From the NCBI RefSeq assembly GCF_031886125.1, contig NZ_CP119391.1, positions 124,001 to 188,000 on the forward strand: a DNA stretch of 64,000 nt, read 5' to 3'. Origin of the DNA: Halomonas piscis (lineage in GTDB: Bacteria; Pseudomonadota; Gammaproteobacteria; Pseudomonadales; Halomonadaceae). This document shows, in pieces, positions 45,374-54,938 of the stretch. The notes beneath the pieces are model-generated. The model was given only the letters and a program-made list of their open reading frames with translations. It was not told the DNA's origin and searched no databases. A program made the translations under genes and the position numbers. How positions within the stretch are numbered: the first letter of the stretch is position 1; each line of letters starts with the position of its first letter.

Positions 45374-45556
45374 GTTCACTGAGCGACGGTGACGAGCAGA
45401 TGGCCACTCAAGTGGCATTCTGTGCCGCACTAGCGTGCAACTTGCTGCTGCTGGAGGATGTGGTGGCCGATGCGTTTATGGTCCAGGCCGAGACGCTAGG
45501 TGTATGGTCCCGGAGTGTAACGTTTTATAGAAACAGGGTCTCAGAGGGTGCGACAC
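45374..45556. other. Short region between IS3 remnant and phoU, no recognised gene
   Basis: An open frame of 64 codons runs from 45400 on the forward strand, but it shows no recognised family and ends inside the phoU 3' end. It may be a fragment of a gene cut by past insertions. No clear terminator hairpin for phoU was seen. Confidence 0.35.
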
Positions 45557-46303
45557 TCATCCTGACACTGGGGGGGAACCATCCTCGGCCCTGATACTAC
45601 AGGCTACCTCGTCAGCATTCTGATGGCGCACATCCATCCCCTTGACCAGGTAGATCACATATTCAGCCAGGTTACTGGCATGATCGCCAATGCGCTCCAG
45701 CGAGCGCAGCATCCACATGATGCTCAGCACCGGTGAAATCGCCCGCACATCTTCCATCATGAGTGTCATGAGTGAGCGCATGGCGGTCTTGTATTCGCTA
45801 TCGACATGATCGTCTTCACGCACCACCTTTAGTGCCAGTTCGGTATCAAAGTGGGCGAAAGAGGTCAGCGAATCGCTGACCATCTTGCGCACATGCTCGC
45901 TGATGAGCCGCACCTCGACGAAACCGCAGTTTCCCGAGTTGCTCTCGACCAGCTCCAGCGCGTTGCGGGCGATCTTGTCGGCCTCGTCGCCGATGCGCTC
46001 GAGATCCGACGTGGCGCGAGTCACCGCTAGCACAAGGCGCAGATCCGAGGCCGCCGGCTGACGACGTACCAGTAGCAGGGTGCACTCGTCGTCGATCTTG
46101 ACCTGCATGTCATTGACGTGACGGTCGTTGGCTACCACCCGCTGAGCCAGTGCCGTGTCCGTCTCGAGCAGTGAGCGGGTCGCATCCTGTACTTGCTTTT
46201 CAACCAGGCCACCCATGGTCATCAGGTGCGTTTTCAATGCCTCCAGCTCTTGACTGAACTGGCGGGAAATATGCTGGCTATGGGGTTCGTTGGTTATGCT
46301 CAT
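45557..46303 (-). CDS. phoU: Phosphate signalling protein PhoU
   Basis: 248 residues made of two three-helix repeats, each with a metal-binding motif: DLERIGDEADKIARNAL near residue 95 and SLERIGDHASNLAEYVIY near 205. PhoU couples the Pst transporter state to the PhoR/PhoB two-component system. In E. coli it is the last gene of the pst operon. Here it is encoded separately and runs away from pstSCAB, with an IS1595 remnant between them. The C-terminal tail after DVRHQNADEVA is slightly longer than usual. Confidence 0.95.
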   Translation of the reverse strand: MSITNEPHSQHISRQFSQELEALKTHLMTMGGLVEKQVQDATRSLLETDTALAQRVVANDRHVNDMQVKIDDECTLLLVRRQPAASDLRLVLAVTRATSDLERIGDEADKIARNALELVESNSGNCGFVEVRLISEHVRKMVSDSLTSFAHFDTELALKVVREDDHVDSEYKTAMRSLMTLMMEDVRAISPVLSIMWMLRSLERIGDHASNLAEYVIYLVKGMDVRHQNADEVACSIRAEDGSPPVSG

Positions 46304-46431
46304 CGGTGGTTCTCCACGGGCGTAGGTAACAAATCATATGCTCAATCATGTCATCGTTGATACGTTTCAGGCGCGGATGCGTAAAGCAGCAGCGGGGTAC
46401 AACGAGGCTTGTCTCCAGCAGTGCTACACTG

Positions 46432-46452
46432 CGACATAAGTAGATTATGTCG
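46432..46452. promoter_or_regulatory. 8-bp inverted repeat in the phoU-pstS interval
   Basis: CGACATAA, a five-base spacer GTAGA, and TTATGTCG form a perfect dyad about 130 bases upstream of phoU. It could be an operator or a weak hairpin. The regulator is unknown. Confidence 0.45.
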
Positions 46453-46537
46453 TAACCTTAGAGGATATCGAAACGATATTGCAGTTAGATGAAGCACTAC
46501 ACTGAATGGATAAGACGCGGCAGTTTTCAAGGAGGTT

Positions 46538-47298
46538 TCTGATTAGCAACGACCGTCAGCCCAGCTTTCCTTCTTGGCGATAAGAACTACACATGTATAC
46601 ATGTATAGCTTTCGAAAGAGGGTGACGTCATGGCCATGAACCCCATCCAGTTCCAGCCTGGCCTGTCGATGCCTGAGTTTTTCGAGCGCTATGGGACCGA
46701 ATCGCAGTGTGTGGCGGCGCTGGAGCAGACGCGCTGACCAAAGGGCTTCCACTGCCCGCGCTGTGAGGGCAACACCTATTCTCGGGTGCACCGGCGGCAC
46801 CATACGCTATACCAGTGCCGCGCCTGCCGTCACCCGACCTCGCTGATCGCCGGCACCCTGATGCAGGGCATCAAGCTTTCGCTGACCACCTGGTTCCTGG
46901 CGATCCACCTCATCAGCTAGGCCAAGACCGGGCTGTCGTCGCTGGCCCTCAAGCGTGACCTCGGGGTGAGCTACCCGACGGCCTGGCCTGCTTCGGTGCC
47001 GTCACCCGCGCTGACTGTAAGCATTAGCCCACCGTCATCGCGGGACGCAAACCCCAGGACGTGCCCGAGTTTCACTGGATCAATACCGTGCTCGGTAATC
47101 TCAAGATCAGTCTTTCAGGGGCATACCATGCCTTCGGCTTCCAGAAATATGCGGCGCGCTACCTGGTCGCGTTCAGCTATCGCTTCAACCGTCGCTTCGA
47201 ATCAGGGTGCTGCCGACCCGGCTGCTCATCGCCGCGGTGCGCTGCAAGCCTCGGCCCCAGCGGGTAATCCGGTCGGCTGAGCTTCATTGCTAATCAGG
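46538..47298 (+). mobile_element. IS1595-family remnant upstream of pstS
   Basis: 761 bp between the inverted ends TCTGATTAGCAA and CCTGATTAGCAA, with a perfect 8-bp target duplication AGGAGGTT at 46530-46537 and 47299-47306, the length expected for IS1595. The transposase from 46630 starts MAMNPIQFQPGLSMPEFFER, has a zinc ribbon (CPRCEGNTYS, CRACRH), and carries in-frame stops near 46737 and 46918. Its DDE middle is deleted and its end (WINTVLGNLKISLSGAYHAF) is in another frame. It is inactive. Confidence 0.9.
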
Positions 47299-47343
47299 AG
47301 GAGGTTTGCAACAGAGCATGGCAACGGATTGATTTTTTCCTGA

Positions 47344-47361
47344 CTGTCATGAGGCTGTCAT
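47344..47361 (+). promoter_or_regulatory. Pho box of pstSCAB
   Basis: Two perfect CTGTCAT half-sites separated by GAGG match the PhoB-binding consensus of two 7-mers with 11-bp period. The site is 63 bases before the pstS ATG and 45 bases after the IS1595 remnant, so the insertion left it intact. PhoB activation under phosphate starvation is expected. Confidence 0.9.
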
Positions 47362-47423
47362 CTTTGTAGGTCATCTTCGGCATCACGAAAAGGCAAATAC
47401 TTCTCGCACCAGGAGCACTTTTC

Positions 47424-48452
47424 ATGAGCCGTACCTTCAAGAATCGCGCTTTCAAGACTACCGTCCTCGCCGCCGCCGTCATCAGCGCTGTCGGTGTTGC
47501 CCAGGCCCGTGACCAGGTTCGCATCGTGGGCTCCAGCACGGTGTATCCCTTCGCAAGTTACGTGGCCGAGGAGTTCGGGGCGATCACCGACTACCCGACG
47601 CCGGTCATTGAATCCACCGGCTCCGGCGGCGGCCTGCGCCTGTTCTGCAACGGCGTCGGCGAGGACACTCCGGATATCAGCAACGCCTCCCGCCGCATGA
47701 AGCCCTCCGAGTTCGAGCGCTGCGCCGAGAATGGCGTCACCGATATTACCGAAGCTTTCATTGGCTACGACGGCATCGCCTTTGCCCAGTCCGGTGCGAA
47801 CCCGGCGATGGAGGTGACCCGCGAACAGCTGTTCCTGGCCCTAGCCGCCAAGGTGCCGGTGGAGGGTGAATTGGTCGACAACCCCTACAGCCGCTGGAGC
47901 GAGATCGACGCCTCCCTGCCGGATCGCGAGATCGCCGTCTACGGGCCGCCGACCACGTCCGGCACCCGGGATGCCTTCGAGGAGCTGGTGATGGAAGCTG
48001 CGTCCGAAGCAATGGACGCCTACGGCGGTGAGGGTTTCACCGATATTCGTACCGACGGCGCCTATATCGATGCCGGTGAGAATGACAACCTGATCGTCCA
48101 GCGCCTGGCCGAGAACACTGATGCCTTCGGCATCTTCGGCTACTCCTTCCTTGAGGAAAATGCCGATACCCTGATCGGCTCCAGCATCGACGGCGTCGAG
48201 CCGACCCCGGACGCCATCGGCAGCGGCGAGTACCCGGTGTCCCGCTCGCTGTTCTTCTACGTGAAGAATCAGCACACCGACGAGGTGCCGGCCATGTACG
48301 AGTATGCCAACACCTTCATGAGCGAGCAGATGATTGGTGAGCTGGGCTACCTCAAGGGCATCGGCCTAATCCCGGCCCCCGAGGAGATGCGCGAGAAGGC
48401 CCGTCAGGCAGTGGCCGACCACGAGTCGATCGAACTGGCCGACCTGAAGTAA
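47424..48452 (+). CDS. pstS: Phosphate ABC transporter substrate-binding protein
   Basis: 342 residues. The signal peptide ends near VGVAQA (about residue 28). The mature protein starts RDQVRIVGSSTVYPFA, with phosphate ligands in VGSSTVYPF, ESTGSGGGLRLF and GPPTTSGTRDAFEEL. It captures phosphate in the periplasm for PstCAB. The gene follows a strong Pho box and is the first of the pst operon. Confidence 0.95.
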   Translation: MSRTFKNRAFKTTVLAAAVISAVGVAQARDQVRIVGSSTVYPFASYVAEEFGAITDYPTPVIESTGSGGGLRLFCNGVGEDTPDISNASRRMKPSEFERCAENGVTDITEAFIGYDGIAFAQSGANPAMEVTREQLFLALAAKVPVEGELVDNPYSRWSEIDASLPDREIAVYGPPTTSGTRDAFEELVMEAASEAMDAYGGEGFTDIRTDGAYIDAGENDNLIVQRLAENTDAFGIFGYSFLEENADTLIGSSIDGVEPTPDAIGSGEYPVSRSLFFYVKNQHTDEVPAMYEYANTFMSEQMIGELGYLKGIGLIPAPEEMREKARQAVADHESIELADLK

Positions 48453-48475
48453 GCGAGACTGGGGTCCAGCCCCGA

Positions 48476-48503
48476 CCGACCGGCAACCAGCGTTGCCGGT
48501 CGG
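48476..48503 (+). promoter_or_regulatory. Strong intercistronic hairpin between pstS and pstC
   Basis: A 12-bp perfect stem, CCGACCGGCAAC paired with GTTGCCGGTCGG around a 4-base loop, with no T-run. It probably protects pstS mRNA from 3' decay or reduces read-through, giving excess binding protein over permease. The function is inferred from position. Confidence 0.7.
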
Positions 48504-48569
48504 CGCGCGTTCCGGCAGGGAGGCCGGTTGGGTGACTACCCCGCGGATGAATTTCTTCGAGAGACACCT

Positions 48570-49826
48570 ATGCAGACCAACCAATTCCTCGCCCTGTTCT
48601 GTGGCACTCTGCTGGTGCTGGGTCTGATCGCCTTCTTCGCGGCGCGTGCCAAGGCGGCCAGGGCGCGCGCCAGCGGCACCTCGATGCACGCCCAGCCCGA
48701 TCAGTACGGCTGGTTTGGCGTGCTCTCTATCGCAGCACCGGCACTGGCGGTGAGCCTGGTCGGTAGCGTGGCCATGCTGCTGGTCGGGGCGAAGATTTCC
48801 ATTGCCATGTTGCTGGTGGTCAGTATCGCCGTGGCCTGCCTAGGCCTGGTGGGCAGCATCGCCATGGTCAGGCCCGGGTTTCATGCACGGCGCGCCGTCG
48901 AGGCGTTTGTTCGCTTTATGCTGGCTGGAGCCACGCTGATCTCCATTTTGACAACGCTGGGCATTCTGGTCTCGATCATCAATGAGGCAGTGCGTTTCTT
49001 CCAGATGCAGAGCTTCTGGGGCTTTATCACCGGAACCGTCTGGAACCCCGGCGCCAGCTTTCTGACGGCCGCCGGGCGCGCCGAGGAAGGCGCCAGTGCC
49101 GCTCAATTCGGCTCGCTGCCGCTGTTTGCCGGTACCTTCATGATCACCGCGATCGCCATGCTGGTGGCCATCCCAATTGGTCTGCTGTCGGCGATCTACA
49201 TGGCGGAGTTCGCCAACTCGCGCGTACGCAGCATCGCCAAGCCGGTCCTTGAAGTGCTGGCGGGTATTCCCACGGTGGTCTACGGCTTCTTTGCAGCGAT
49301 TACCGTGGCACCGCTGATCGTTGCGGCAGCACAGTGGCTCGGCCTCAAGGCCGACTTCAACAATGCCCTGGCGCCCGGCATCGTCATGGGCATCATGATC
49401 ATTCCGTTCATTTCCTCACTGGCCGATGACGTGATCCATTCGGTGCCCGACAGCATGCGCCAGGGCGCGCTGGCGCTCGGCCTGACCCATGGCGAGACGA
49501 TTCGCGATGTGGTGGTGCCGGCGGCGCTGCCCGGCATTGTTTCGGCCTCGCTACTGGCGGTGTCTCGGGCGCTGGGGGAAACCATGATCGTAGTGATGGC
49601 GGCGGGCATGCTGCCCAACCTGACCGCCAATCCGCTGGAAAACATGACCACCGTGACGGTGCGTATCGTCGCCGCCCTGACCGGGGATCAGGAGTTTGCC
49701 AGCGCTGAAACGCTGTCGGCCTTTGCCCTGGGGCTGGTGCTGTTCGTGGTGACCCTGATGCTGAATCTGGTGTCGGTGATCATGATTCGCCGTTTTCGGG
49801 AAAAGTACCGGGTCAATAATCTCTAA
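48570..49826 (+). CDS. pstC: Phosphate ABC transporter permease PstC (long form)
   Basis: 418 residues from the ATG at 48570; the open frame also extends 14 codons upstream. About 100 extra N-terminal residues with membrane helices precede the conserved permease core, a long form found in some proteobacteria. The core includes GIPTVVYGFFAAITVAPLI and the EAA-like QGALALGLTHGETIRDVVVPAALPG. It forms the channel with PstA. Confidence 0.93.
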   Translation: MQTNQFLALFCGTLLVLGLIAFFAARAKAARARASGTSMHAQPDQYGWFGVLSIAAPALAVSLVGSVAMLLVGAKISIAMLLVVSIAVACLGLVGSIAMVRPGFHARRAVEAFVRFMLAGATLISILTTLGILVSIINEAVRFFQMQSFWGFITGTVWNPGASFLTAAGRAEEGASAAQFGSLPLFAGTFMITAIAMLVAIPIGLLSAIYMAEFANSRVRSIAKPVLEVLAGIPTVVYGFFAAITVAPLIVAAAQWLGLKADFNNALAPGIVMGIMIIPFISSLADDVIHSVPDSMRQGALALGLTHGETIRDVVVPAALPGIVSASLLAVSRALGETMIVVMAAGMLPNLTANPLENMTTVTVRIVAALTGDQEFASAETLSAFALGLVLFVVTLMLNLVSVIMIRRFREKYRVNNL

Positions 49827-49843
49827 GTCGAGGAGTCATTGGG

Positions 49844-51010
49844 ATGACACAGGCGTTCGATCACATCGAGGCTCAGCTTCGGCGACGGCATCGCAAGACC
49901 CGACTTCTGAAAGCGTTGTCCATGGGGGCGCTTGGCCTTGCCGGCCTGTTTCTGGTGCTGTTTTTCACTGACATGCTGATCAAGGGGTTGCCGGCCTTCA
50001 AGCAGGCACAGATTCAGGTCGAGGTCGACTACAGCGAGCAGGCCAGCCAGCTGCCGCTGGCGGCCGTATCCGAAGCCGTGCGCCCGCTGGTCAGCCGCGG
50101 CTATCTGCGCCTGATTCCATCGCGCATGCGAGACGACCCGGCGCTTCAGGGCACCACGCGCAGCGAGTGGGTGCTGGCCGATGGCCAGGTCGACCAATAT
50201 CTGAAGGGTCACCACAGCAAATTAAGCGATCGCCACCGGGCGGTAGTGGATCGGCTGCGGGCCGAGGGCCGGGTGGAGCTACGTTTCAATACGCGGTTTT
50301 TCACCAGCGGCGATTCCAGGATGCCTGAACTTGCCGGTATCGCCTCGGCCGCCATGGGGACCGTGATGACCCTGATGGTCACCCTGGCGGTGGCGTTTCC
50401 GATTGGCGTGATGACGGCGATCTATCTGGAGGAGTTTGCACCGGACAACCGCATCACTCAGCTGGTCGAGATCAATATCAACAACCTGGCGGCGATCCCG
50501 TCGATTCTATATGGCCTGCTGGGGCTGGCGATCTTCATCAACTTCTTTGGCGTGCCGCGCTCTTCGCCGTTGGTCGGCGGGCTGACGCTGGCGCTAATGA
50601 CGCTGCCGGTGATCATTATCTCGACCCGCACGGCGCTGCGCAGCGTGCCGGACTCCATTCGTCATGCCGGCTTCGGCGTTGGCTGCTCGCGCTGGCAGGT
50701 GGTACGCGACCATGTGCTACCGCTGGCGATGCCCGGCATCATGACTGGCGCGATTATTGGTCTGGCCCAGGCCATGGGCGAAACCGCGCCGCTGATCATC
50801 ATCGGTATGGTGGCCTTTATTCCCGATATCGGCGGCTCGATCACCGAGGCCGCCACGGTGATGCCGGCTCAGATATTCACCTGGGCGGGCGAGCCCGATC
50901 GGGCCTTCATCGAGAAAACGTCGGGCGGCATCCTGGTGCTACTGGCGGTGCTGATCACCATGAATGCCACCGCCGTAGTGCTGCGCAGGCGCTTCGAGCG
51001 CCGCTGGTAG
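49844..51010 (+). CDS. pstA: Phosphate ABC transporter permease PstA (long form)
   Basis: 388 residues. One N-terminal membrane helix and a periplasmic insert of about 120 residues (residues 50-165) precede the permease core. The core has NINNLAAIPSILYGLLGLAIF and the EAA loop HAGFGVGCSRWQVVRDHVLPLAMPG. Starts 17 bases after pstC. Confidence 0.93.
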   Translation: MTQAFDHIEAQLRRRHRKTRLLKALSMGALGLAGLFLVLFFTDMLIKGLPAFKQAQIQVEVDYSEQASQLPLAAVSEAVRPLVSRGYLRLIPSRMRDDPALQGTTRSEWVLADGQVDQYLKGHHSKLSDRHRAVVDRLRAEGRVELRFNTRFFTSGDSRMPELAGIASAAMGTVMTLMVTLAVAFPIGVMTAIYLEEFAPDNRITQLVEININNLAAIPSILYGLLGLAIFINFFGVPRSSPLVGGLTLALMTLPVIIISTRTALRSVPDSIRHAGFGVGCSRWQVVRDHVLPLAMPGIMTGAIIGLAQAMGETAPLIIIGMVAFIPDIGGSITEAATVMPAQIFTWAGEPDRAFIEKTSGGILVLLAVLITMNATAVVLRRRFERRW

Positions 51011-51037
51011 CGCAGGCGCCATAGAGGACAAACCAAC

Positions 51038-51895
51038 ATGAGTATGAGCATGAATAGCCACGCTTCACCCGAGAGTATCCCGTCCATGAATCGACCTTCG
51101 AGCGGTGAGCCGGTGACTCGCAATGACAGCGCCCATCATGCGCTCAGCGTGCGAGTGCGCGATCTCGATCTCTGGTACGGACAGTTTCAGGCGCTCAAGT
51201 CCATCAGCCTGGATATTTACCAGAACAACATTACCGCGCTGATTGGCCCTTCCGGCTGTGGCAAATCTTCCTTTCTGCGCTGCCTGAACCGCATGAACGA
51301 CCTGATTCCCAGGGTACGCATCGAAGGCCTGGTGGAGATGGGCGGGCGAGATGTGAATGCCGCCAAGGTGGACGAGGTGGCGCTGCGCCGCCGGGTCGGC
51401 ATGGTGTTCCAGAAGCCCAACCCGTTTCCCAAGTCGATTCATGACAACGTGGCCTATGCCCCGCGCATGCACGATATCGTCAGCCGCAAGGCCGATGTGA
51501 AGGCGCTGGTGGAAAGTTCACTGCGCGACGCGGGCCTGTGGGAGGAGGTCAAGGACAAGCTGCACCAGCCCGGCACCTCGCTCTCTGGCGGCCAGCAGCA
51601 GCGCCTGTGCATTGCCCGCGCCATTGCCGTGCAGCCGGAAGTGATCCTGATGGACGAGCCAACCTCGTCGCTGGACCCGATCTCCACGGCGACCATCGAG
51701 GATCTGATGGACCGGCTCAAGCGTCGCTACACCATCATCACAGTCACCCACAACATGCAGCAGGCCGCGCGAATCGCCGATTACACTGCCTTTTTCCATC
51801 TGGGTGAGATGATTGAATATAACGATACCAAGACGATGTTCTCGACGCCGCATACCAGGAAGGCCGAGGACTATATTACCGGCCGCTACGGCTGA
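51038..51895 (+). CDS. pstB: Phosphate ABC transporter ATP-binding protein
   Basis: 285 residues. After a variable N-terminus of about 30 residues come [15 protein letters not shown], Walker [20 protein letters not shown], signature [16 protein letters not shown] and Walker [14 protein letters not shown]. The C-terminus [13 protein letters not shown] is the typical PstB end. It energises PstCA and participates in Pho signalling. Confidence 0.96.
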   Translation: MSMSMNSHASPESIPSMNRPSSGEPVTRNDSAHHALSVRVRDLDLWYGQFQALKSISLDIYQNNITALIGPSGCGKSSFLRCLNRMNDLIPRVRIEGLVEMGGRDVNAAKVDEVALRRRVGMVFQKPNPFPKSIHDNVAYAPRMHDIVSRKADVKALVESSLRDAGLWEEVKDKLHQPGTSLSGGQQQRLCIARAIAVQPEVILMDEPTSSLDPISTATIEDLMDRLKRRYTIITVTHNMQQAARIADYTAFFHLGEMIEYNDTKTMFSTPHTRKAEDYITGRYG

Positions 51896-52673
51896 AGGGC
51901 TAGGCCATGAGTAACGAAACCTGGACATTGCAGAACGATGACAAAGAATCCGATCGATGAGCCATACGCCACGCCCCTCAGGACGTGTCAGAGAAGTCTT
52001 CAGCGCCTTTCTGCTGCTGGGCCTGACTTCCTTCGGCGGTCCAATAGCCCACCTTGGTTACTTTCGCACTGAGTTCGTGGAACGGCGTCACTGGCTCTCC
52101 GAACAAGCCTATGCCGATTTGGTGGCGCTGTGCCAGTTTCTGCCGGGACCAGCCAGCAGCCAAGTGGGCTTTGCCTTGGGGCTGATGCGTGCCGGTCCTT
52201 GGGGCGCGGCAGCGGCCTGGACGGCATTCACTTTACCCTCGGCTGTTGTTCTGGTGCTGTTCGCCTTGGGCTCTTCCGTACTTGATGGCCTTGTCAGCCA
52301 GGGCATTATCCAAGGCCTAAAGGTGACGGCAGTGGCTATCGTCGCCCATGCCGTGTGGGGCATGGCCCGCAGTCTCTGTCCCGATCCTGGGCGCGCCGGT
52401 ATTGCGTTGGCCGCGGTGTTCACTGTGGTGCTGGTTAGCGGCCCGCTGGGCCAGGTAGCAGCCATCGTGATTGGTGCTATGGCCGGTATAGTGTTGTGTC
52501 GGGCCTACGTCGCAGTAGACGTTCACGACTTGCCACTGCCTGTTTCGGCTCGTGTTGGCCACCTGGTGGGGCTGACCTTCGTTGCTCTGTTATTCGGCCT
52601 GCCGTTGCTGGCCTGGATCAGCCCCACCGCAATCTTGGCGGTCATGAATGCCTTCTATCGCGCCGGCGCTCTA

Positions 52674-53530
52674 GGGCCTGTTGACGTTTCACATTGGTAG
52701 CCATAAAAAGCCGCATGCCAAGGCCACCATGCTTTCGTAATTTCGTTTGAGCTTATCGTAGCGCGTCGCAATGGCGCGATACGGTTTCAATCGAGCAAAG
52801 GCATTCTCAACCAGATGCCGGTAGCGATATAACCCTCTGTCCAGATTGGCATTTCCTTTTTTCGAGTTACGCCTGCGTGGAATGACGGCAGCCATTCCTT
52901 TGGCTTCGACCTGCTCACGGATACGTTCACTGTCATAGCCTTTGTCAGCCACCAGCGCGTCACCTGCCGGCAAACCGTCAATCAATGCCTGGGCTTCCGT
53001 GCTGTCGTGCACTTCACCCCCGGTTATTCTGAAGGCGATCGGCAACCCATAAGCATCCACGGCCAAGTGGATCTTGCTGGTATTGCCTGCACGACTTTTG
53101 CCAATGGCTTCTGCATCTTCCGTGGCAGCCCCAGTGCTATCTTGGTGAGCCTTGACGTAGGAACCATCAATAAATAGCCACTCGACATCAGGATCTTCCA
53201 CCAGAGAGATGAAAATCCTCATCAGCTTTCCACTCGCTGACCAGGCGTTGAAGCGCTTGTAGACCGTGTTCCAGGGGCCAAACGCCTCCGGTAGGTCCCG
53301 CCACGGGCAGCCGGTTCGCATCCGATAAAGGATGCCTTCCACCGTGGTACGCAGATCGGTCTTGTCATAAATACCTTGTTGAAGCAGGATAGATTTCAGC
53401 TTCGGCCAGTGTTCATCCGTGAGCATTTGTCGGGGCATGGCAGGCTTGCAGTTTGTTGGCTTAGGAACCTTTATTCTGTGAGCTTGCCCCTATCCTGCCA
53501 ATACCCCTGCCATGAAACGTCAACAGACCC
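52674..53530 (-). mobile_element. IS5-family insertion sequence, copy 1 (in chrA)
   Basis: 857 bp flanked by TA at 52672-52673 and 53531-53532, with ends GGGCCTGTTGACGTTTCA and GGGTCTGTTGACGTTTCA as inverted repeats. Same length and nearly the same sequence as copy 2 at 59735-60591, and in the same orientation. Confidence 0.93.
52689..53438 (-). CDS. IS5-family transposase, copy 1
   Basis: 249 residues in one frame: MPRQMLTDEHWPKLKSILLQ, then the DDE residues in WLFIDGSYVKAHQ, DALVADKGYDSERIRE and the C-terminal VENAFARLKPYRAIATRYDK. It is intact. It differs from copy 2 at only about ten to fifteen residues. Confidence 0.93.
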   Translation of the reverse strand: MPRQMLTDEHWPKLKSILLQQGIYDKTDLRTTVEGILYRMRTGCPWRDLPEAFGPWNTVYKRFNAWSASGKLMRIFISLVEDPDVEWLFIDGSYVKAHQDSTGAATEDAEAIGKSRAGNTSKIHLAVDAYGLPIAFRITGGEVHDSTEAQALIDGLPAGDALVADKGYDSERIREQVEAKGMAAVIPRRRNSKKGNANLDRGLYRYRHLVENAFARLKPYRAIATRYDKLKRNYESMVALACGFLWLPM

Positions 53531-54085
53531 TAGTGTTCGGCGGCGGGCATGTGGTGCTGCCGTTGCTGGAGGCCGAAGTGGTGCAATCCGGCTGGGTCAG
53601 TGCGGATGAGTTTCTGACAGGTTATGGTGCCGCCCAGGCTGTGCCGGGGCCGCTGTTTACCTTTGCTTCGTATTTGGGCGCGGTGATGGTACCGCTCGGC
53701 GGCAGCCTGTTCGGTGTTGCCCTGGCGCTGGTGATGATCTTCCTGCCCGGAATGCTGTTACTGGTGGCAGTGCTGCCCCATTGGAGCCGATTTCGCCGCT
53801 GGGGCAGCGCCCAGGCGCTGATGCGCGGCGCCAATGCGGCAGTAGTGGGTATTCTGGGTGCTGCCCTTTATCAACCGGTCTGGACCAGCGCCATTCTTGG
53901 TCTCAACGAGTTCGCCTTAGCGTTGGTAGGCTTTCTCTTGCTCAGCGTCTGGAAGCTGCCCGCTTGGGCAGTAGTAGTTATCCTGGCCAGTAGCGGCATT
54001 CTCATCACTTTTTAGCTGGCATCGCCAACCATGCCAAGTCAGAACTATCCCGATAATCAATATTTCCCACGAAAACGCTCAAGAC

Positions 54086-54360
54086 ATGATGCACCTTGCT
54101 GACAACGTTCTCCATCTGGCGGAGTACCACATCCTGGACACCAAGATAGAAGAGCATGACCTCCACTACCAAGTTGAAGCTTCTGAGCCTCTAGCCTGCG
54201 AGGAGTGCGACGTAGAGGGTGAGCTTGCCAGGTTGGCAAGCGCGATGTGGCCTATCGCGATCTATCCATCCACGCAAAGCGGGTCACCCTCTGGGTGGTC
54301 CGTCGCCGCTACATCTGTCGAGTCTGCGGCAAGACATTCCGCCCAGCACTGGTCCCTATC
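54086..54360 (+). pseudogene. ISL3-family transposase fragment
   Basis: The first frame (MMHLADNVLHLAEYHILDTK) and, after a frameshift near 54235, a second one (AYRDLSIHAKRVTLWVVRRRYICRVCGKTFRPAL) together match the zinc-finger N-terminus of ISL3 transposases. The catalytic part is absent. The fragment runs up to the 3' end of the PAP2 gene. It lies in a 380-base gap after chrA in which nothing else was seen. Confidence 0.75.
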
Positions 54361-54395
54361 CGATCCTGGTCGCTGGACTTGCAGTCTGAGCTGTA

Positions 54396-54938
54396 TCAAC
54401 CCGCCAGAGCCAGGCTCGTCACGGCGAAGGCGTAGCCGATAGCACCGCCGGCGATCACGTCGCTGACATAGTGCAGGCCGAGCCCGACTCGTGACACCGC
54501 AATCAGCAGCGTCAGCGGTACCAGCCAGGGGAGCAGGGTGGGAGCATGGGCGCCAGTGAGCACGCAGAACATCACCGCATGCATGGTATGACCGCTGGGG
54601 AAGCTGTAGCGGTCACGAGCGGGCTCCAGGCAGATGATGCGTGCATCGAAGGTGATGAAGGGGCGCTCACGGCATAGTCGGGTCTTGACCAGGCGATACA
54701 CGGCGATCGCCAGCAGGGCGGTGAGGCTGTACTGCAGCAGGTAGGTAAGCCCACCTTCCTCCTGTAGCCATGGCTGGGCGGCGATCAACGCCACCCACAC
54801 CAGCCAGTCGCCGAGCTTGCTGGCCAAGCGTAGCGTGCCTAGCCAAGGGCGGTAGAGGCTGAAGCGGGCAATGCGCTGGCAGAGCCGCCTCTCCAGCAGG
54901 TCGAGGCGGTCAAACGCCGCAGGGGTGCGCGGTTTCAT
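54396..54938 (-). CDS. PAP2-family membrane phosphatase
   Basis: 180 residues from the ATG at 54936-54938, about five membrane helices. The three phosphatase motifs are present: KTRLCRERP (KX6RP), PSGHT and SRVGLGLHYVSD (SRX5HX3D). Members dephosphorylate phosphatidate, undecaprenyl diphosphate or phosphatidylglycerophosphate. Its 5' end overlaps the glycosyltransferase gene by 29 bases, so the two are co-translated. With the Pho-like sites upstream this suggests a lipid phosphatase acting in phosphate starvation (inference). Confidence 0.88.
   Translation of the reverse strand: MKPRTPAAFDRLDLLERRLCQRIARFSLYRPWLGTLRLASKLGDWLVWVALIAAQPWLQEEGGLTYLLQYSLTALLAIAVYRLVKTRLCRERPFITFDARIICLEPARDRYSFPSGHTMHAVMFCVLTGAHAPTLLPWLVPLTLLIAVSRVGLGLHYVSDVIAGGAIGYAFAVTSLALAG

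Larger units (their letters stand above)
51957..54015 (+). pseudogene. chrA: Chromate transporter gene chrA interrupted by an IS5 element
   Basis: The two parts, 51957-52673 and 53533-54015, join in frame as FYRAGAL-VFGGGHVVLPLL when the IS and one TA are removed, giving 399 residues. FLLLGLTSFGGPIAHLGYFR and FGGGHVVLPLLEAEVV are the repeated signatures of the two CHR domains. ChrA exports chromate by proton antiport. The gene starts 61 bases after pstB. The present product lacks the second half and should not function. Confidence 0.92.

Noticed and set aside
46420..46460. Possible XerCD (dif-like) recombination site
   Set aside because: The arms TGCGACATAA and TTATGTCG resemble dif only partly and the centre is five rather than six bases. 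It is better described as a simple dyad.
54020..54060. Left end of the Tn7-like element (CCCAC followed by GAAAA)
   Set aside because: No terminal ACA, no TnsB-type repeats upstream, and the following bases do not equal the GAAAC next to the right end.
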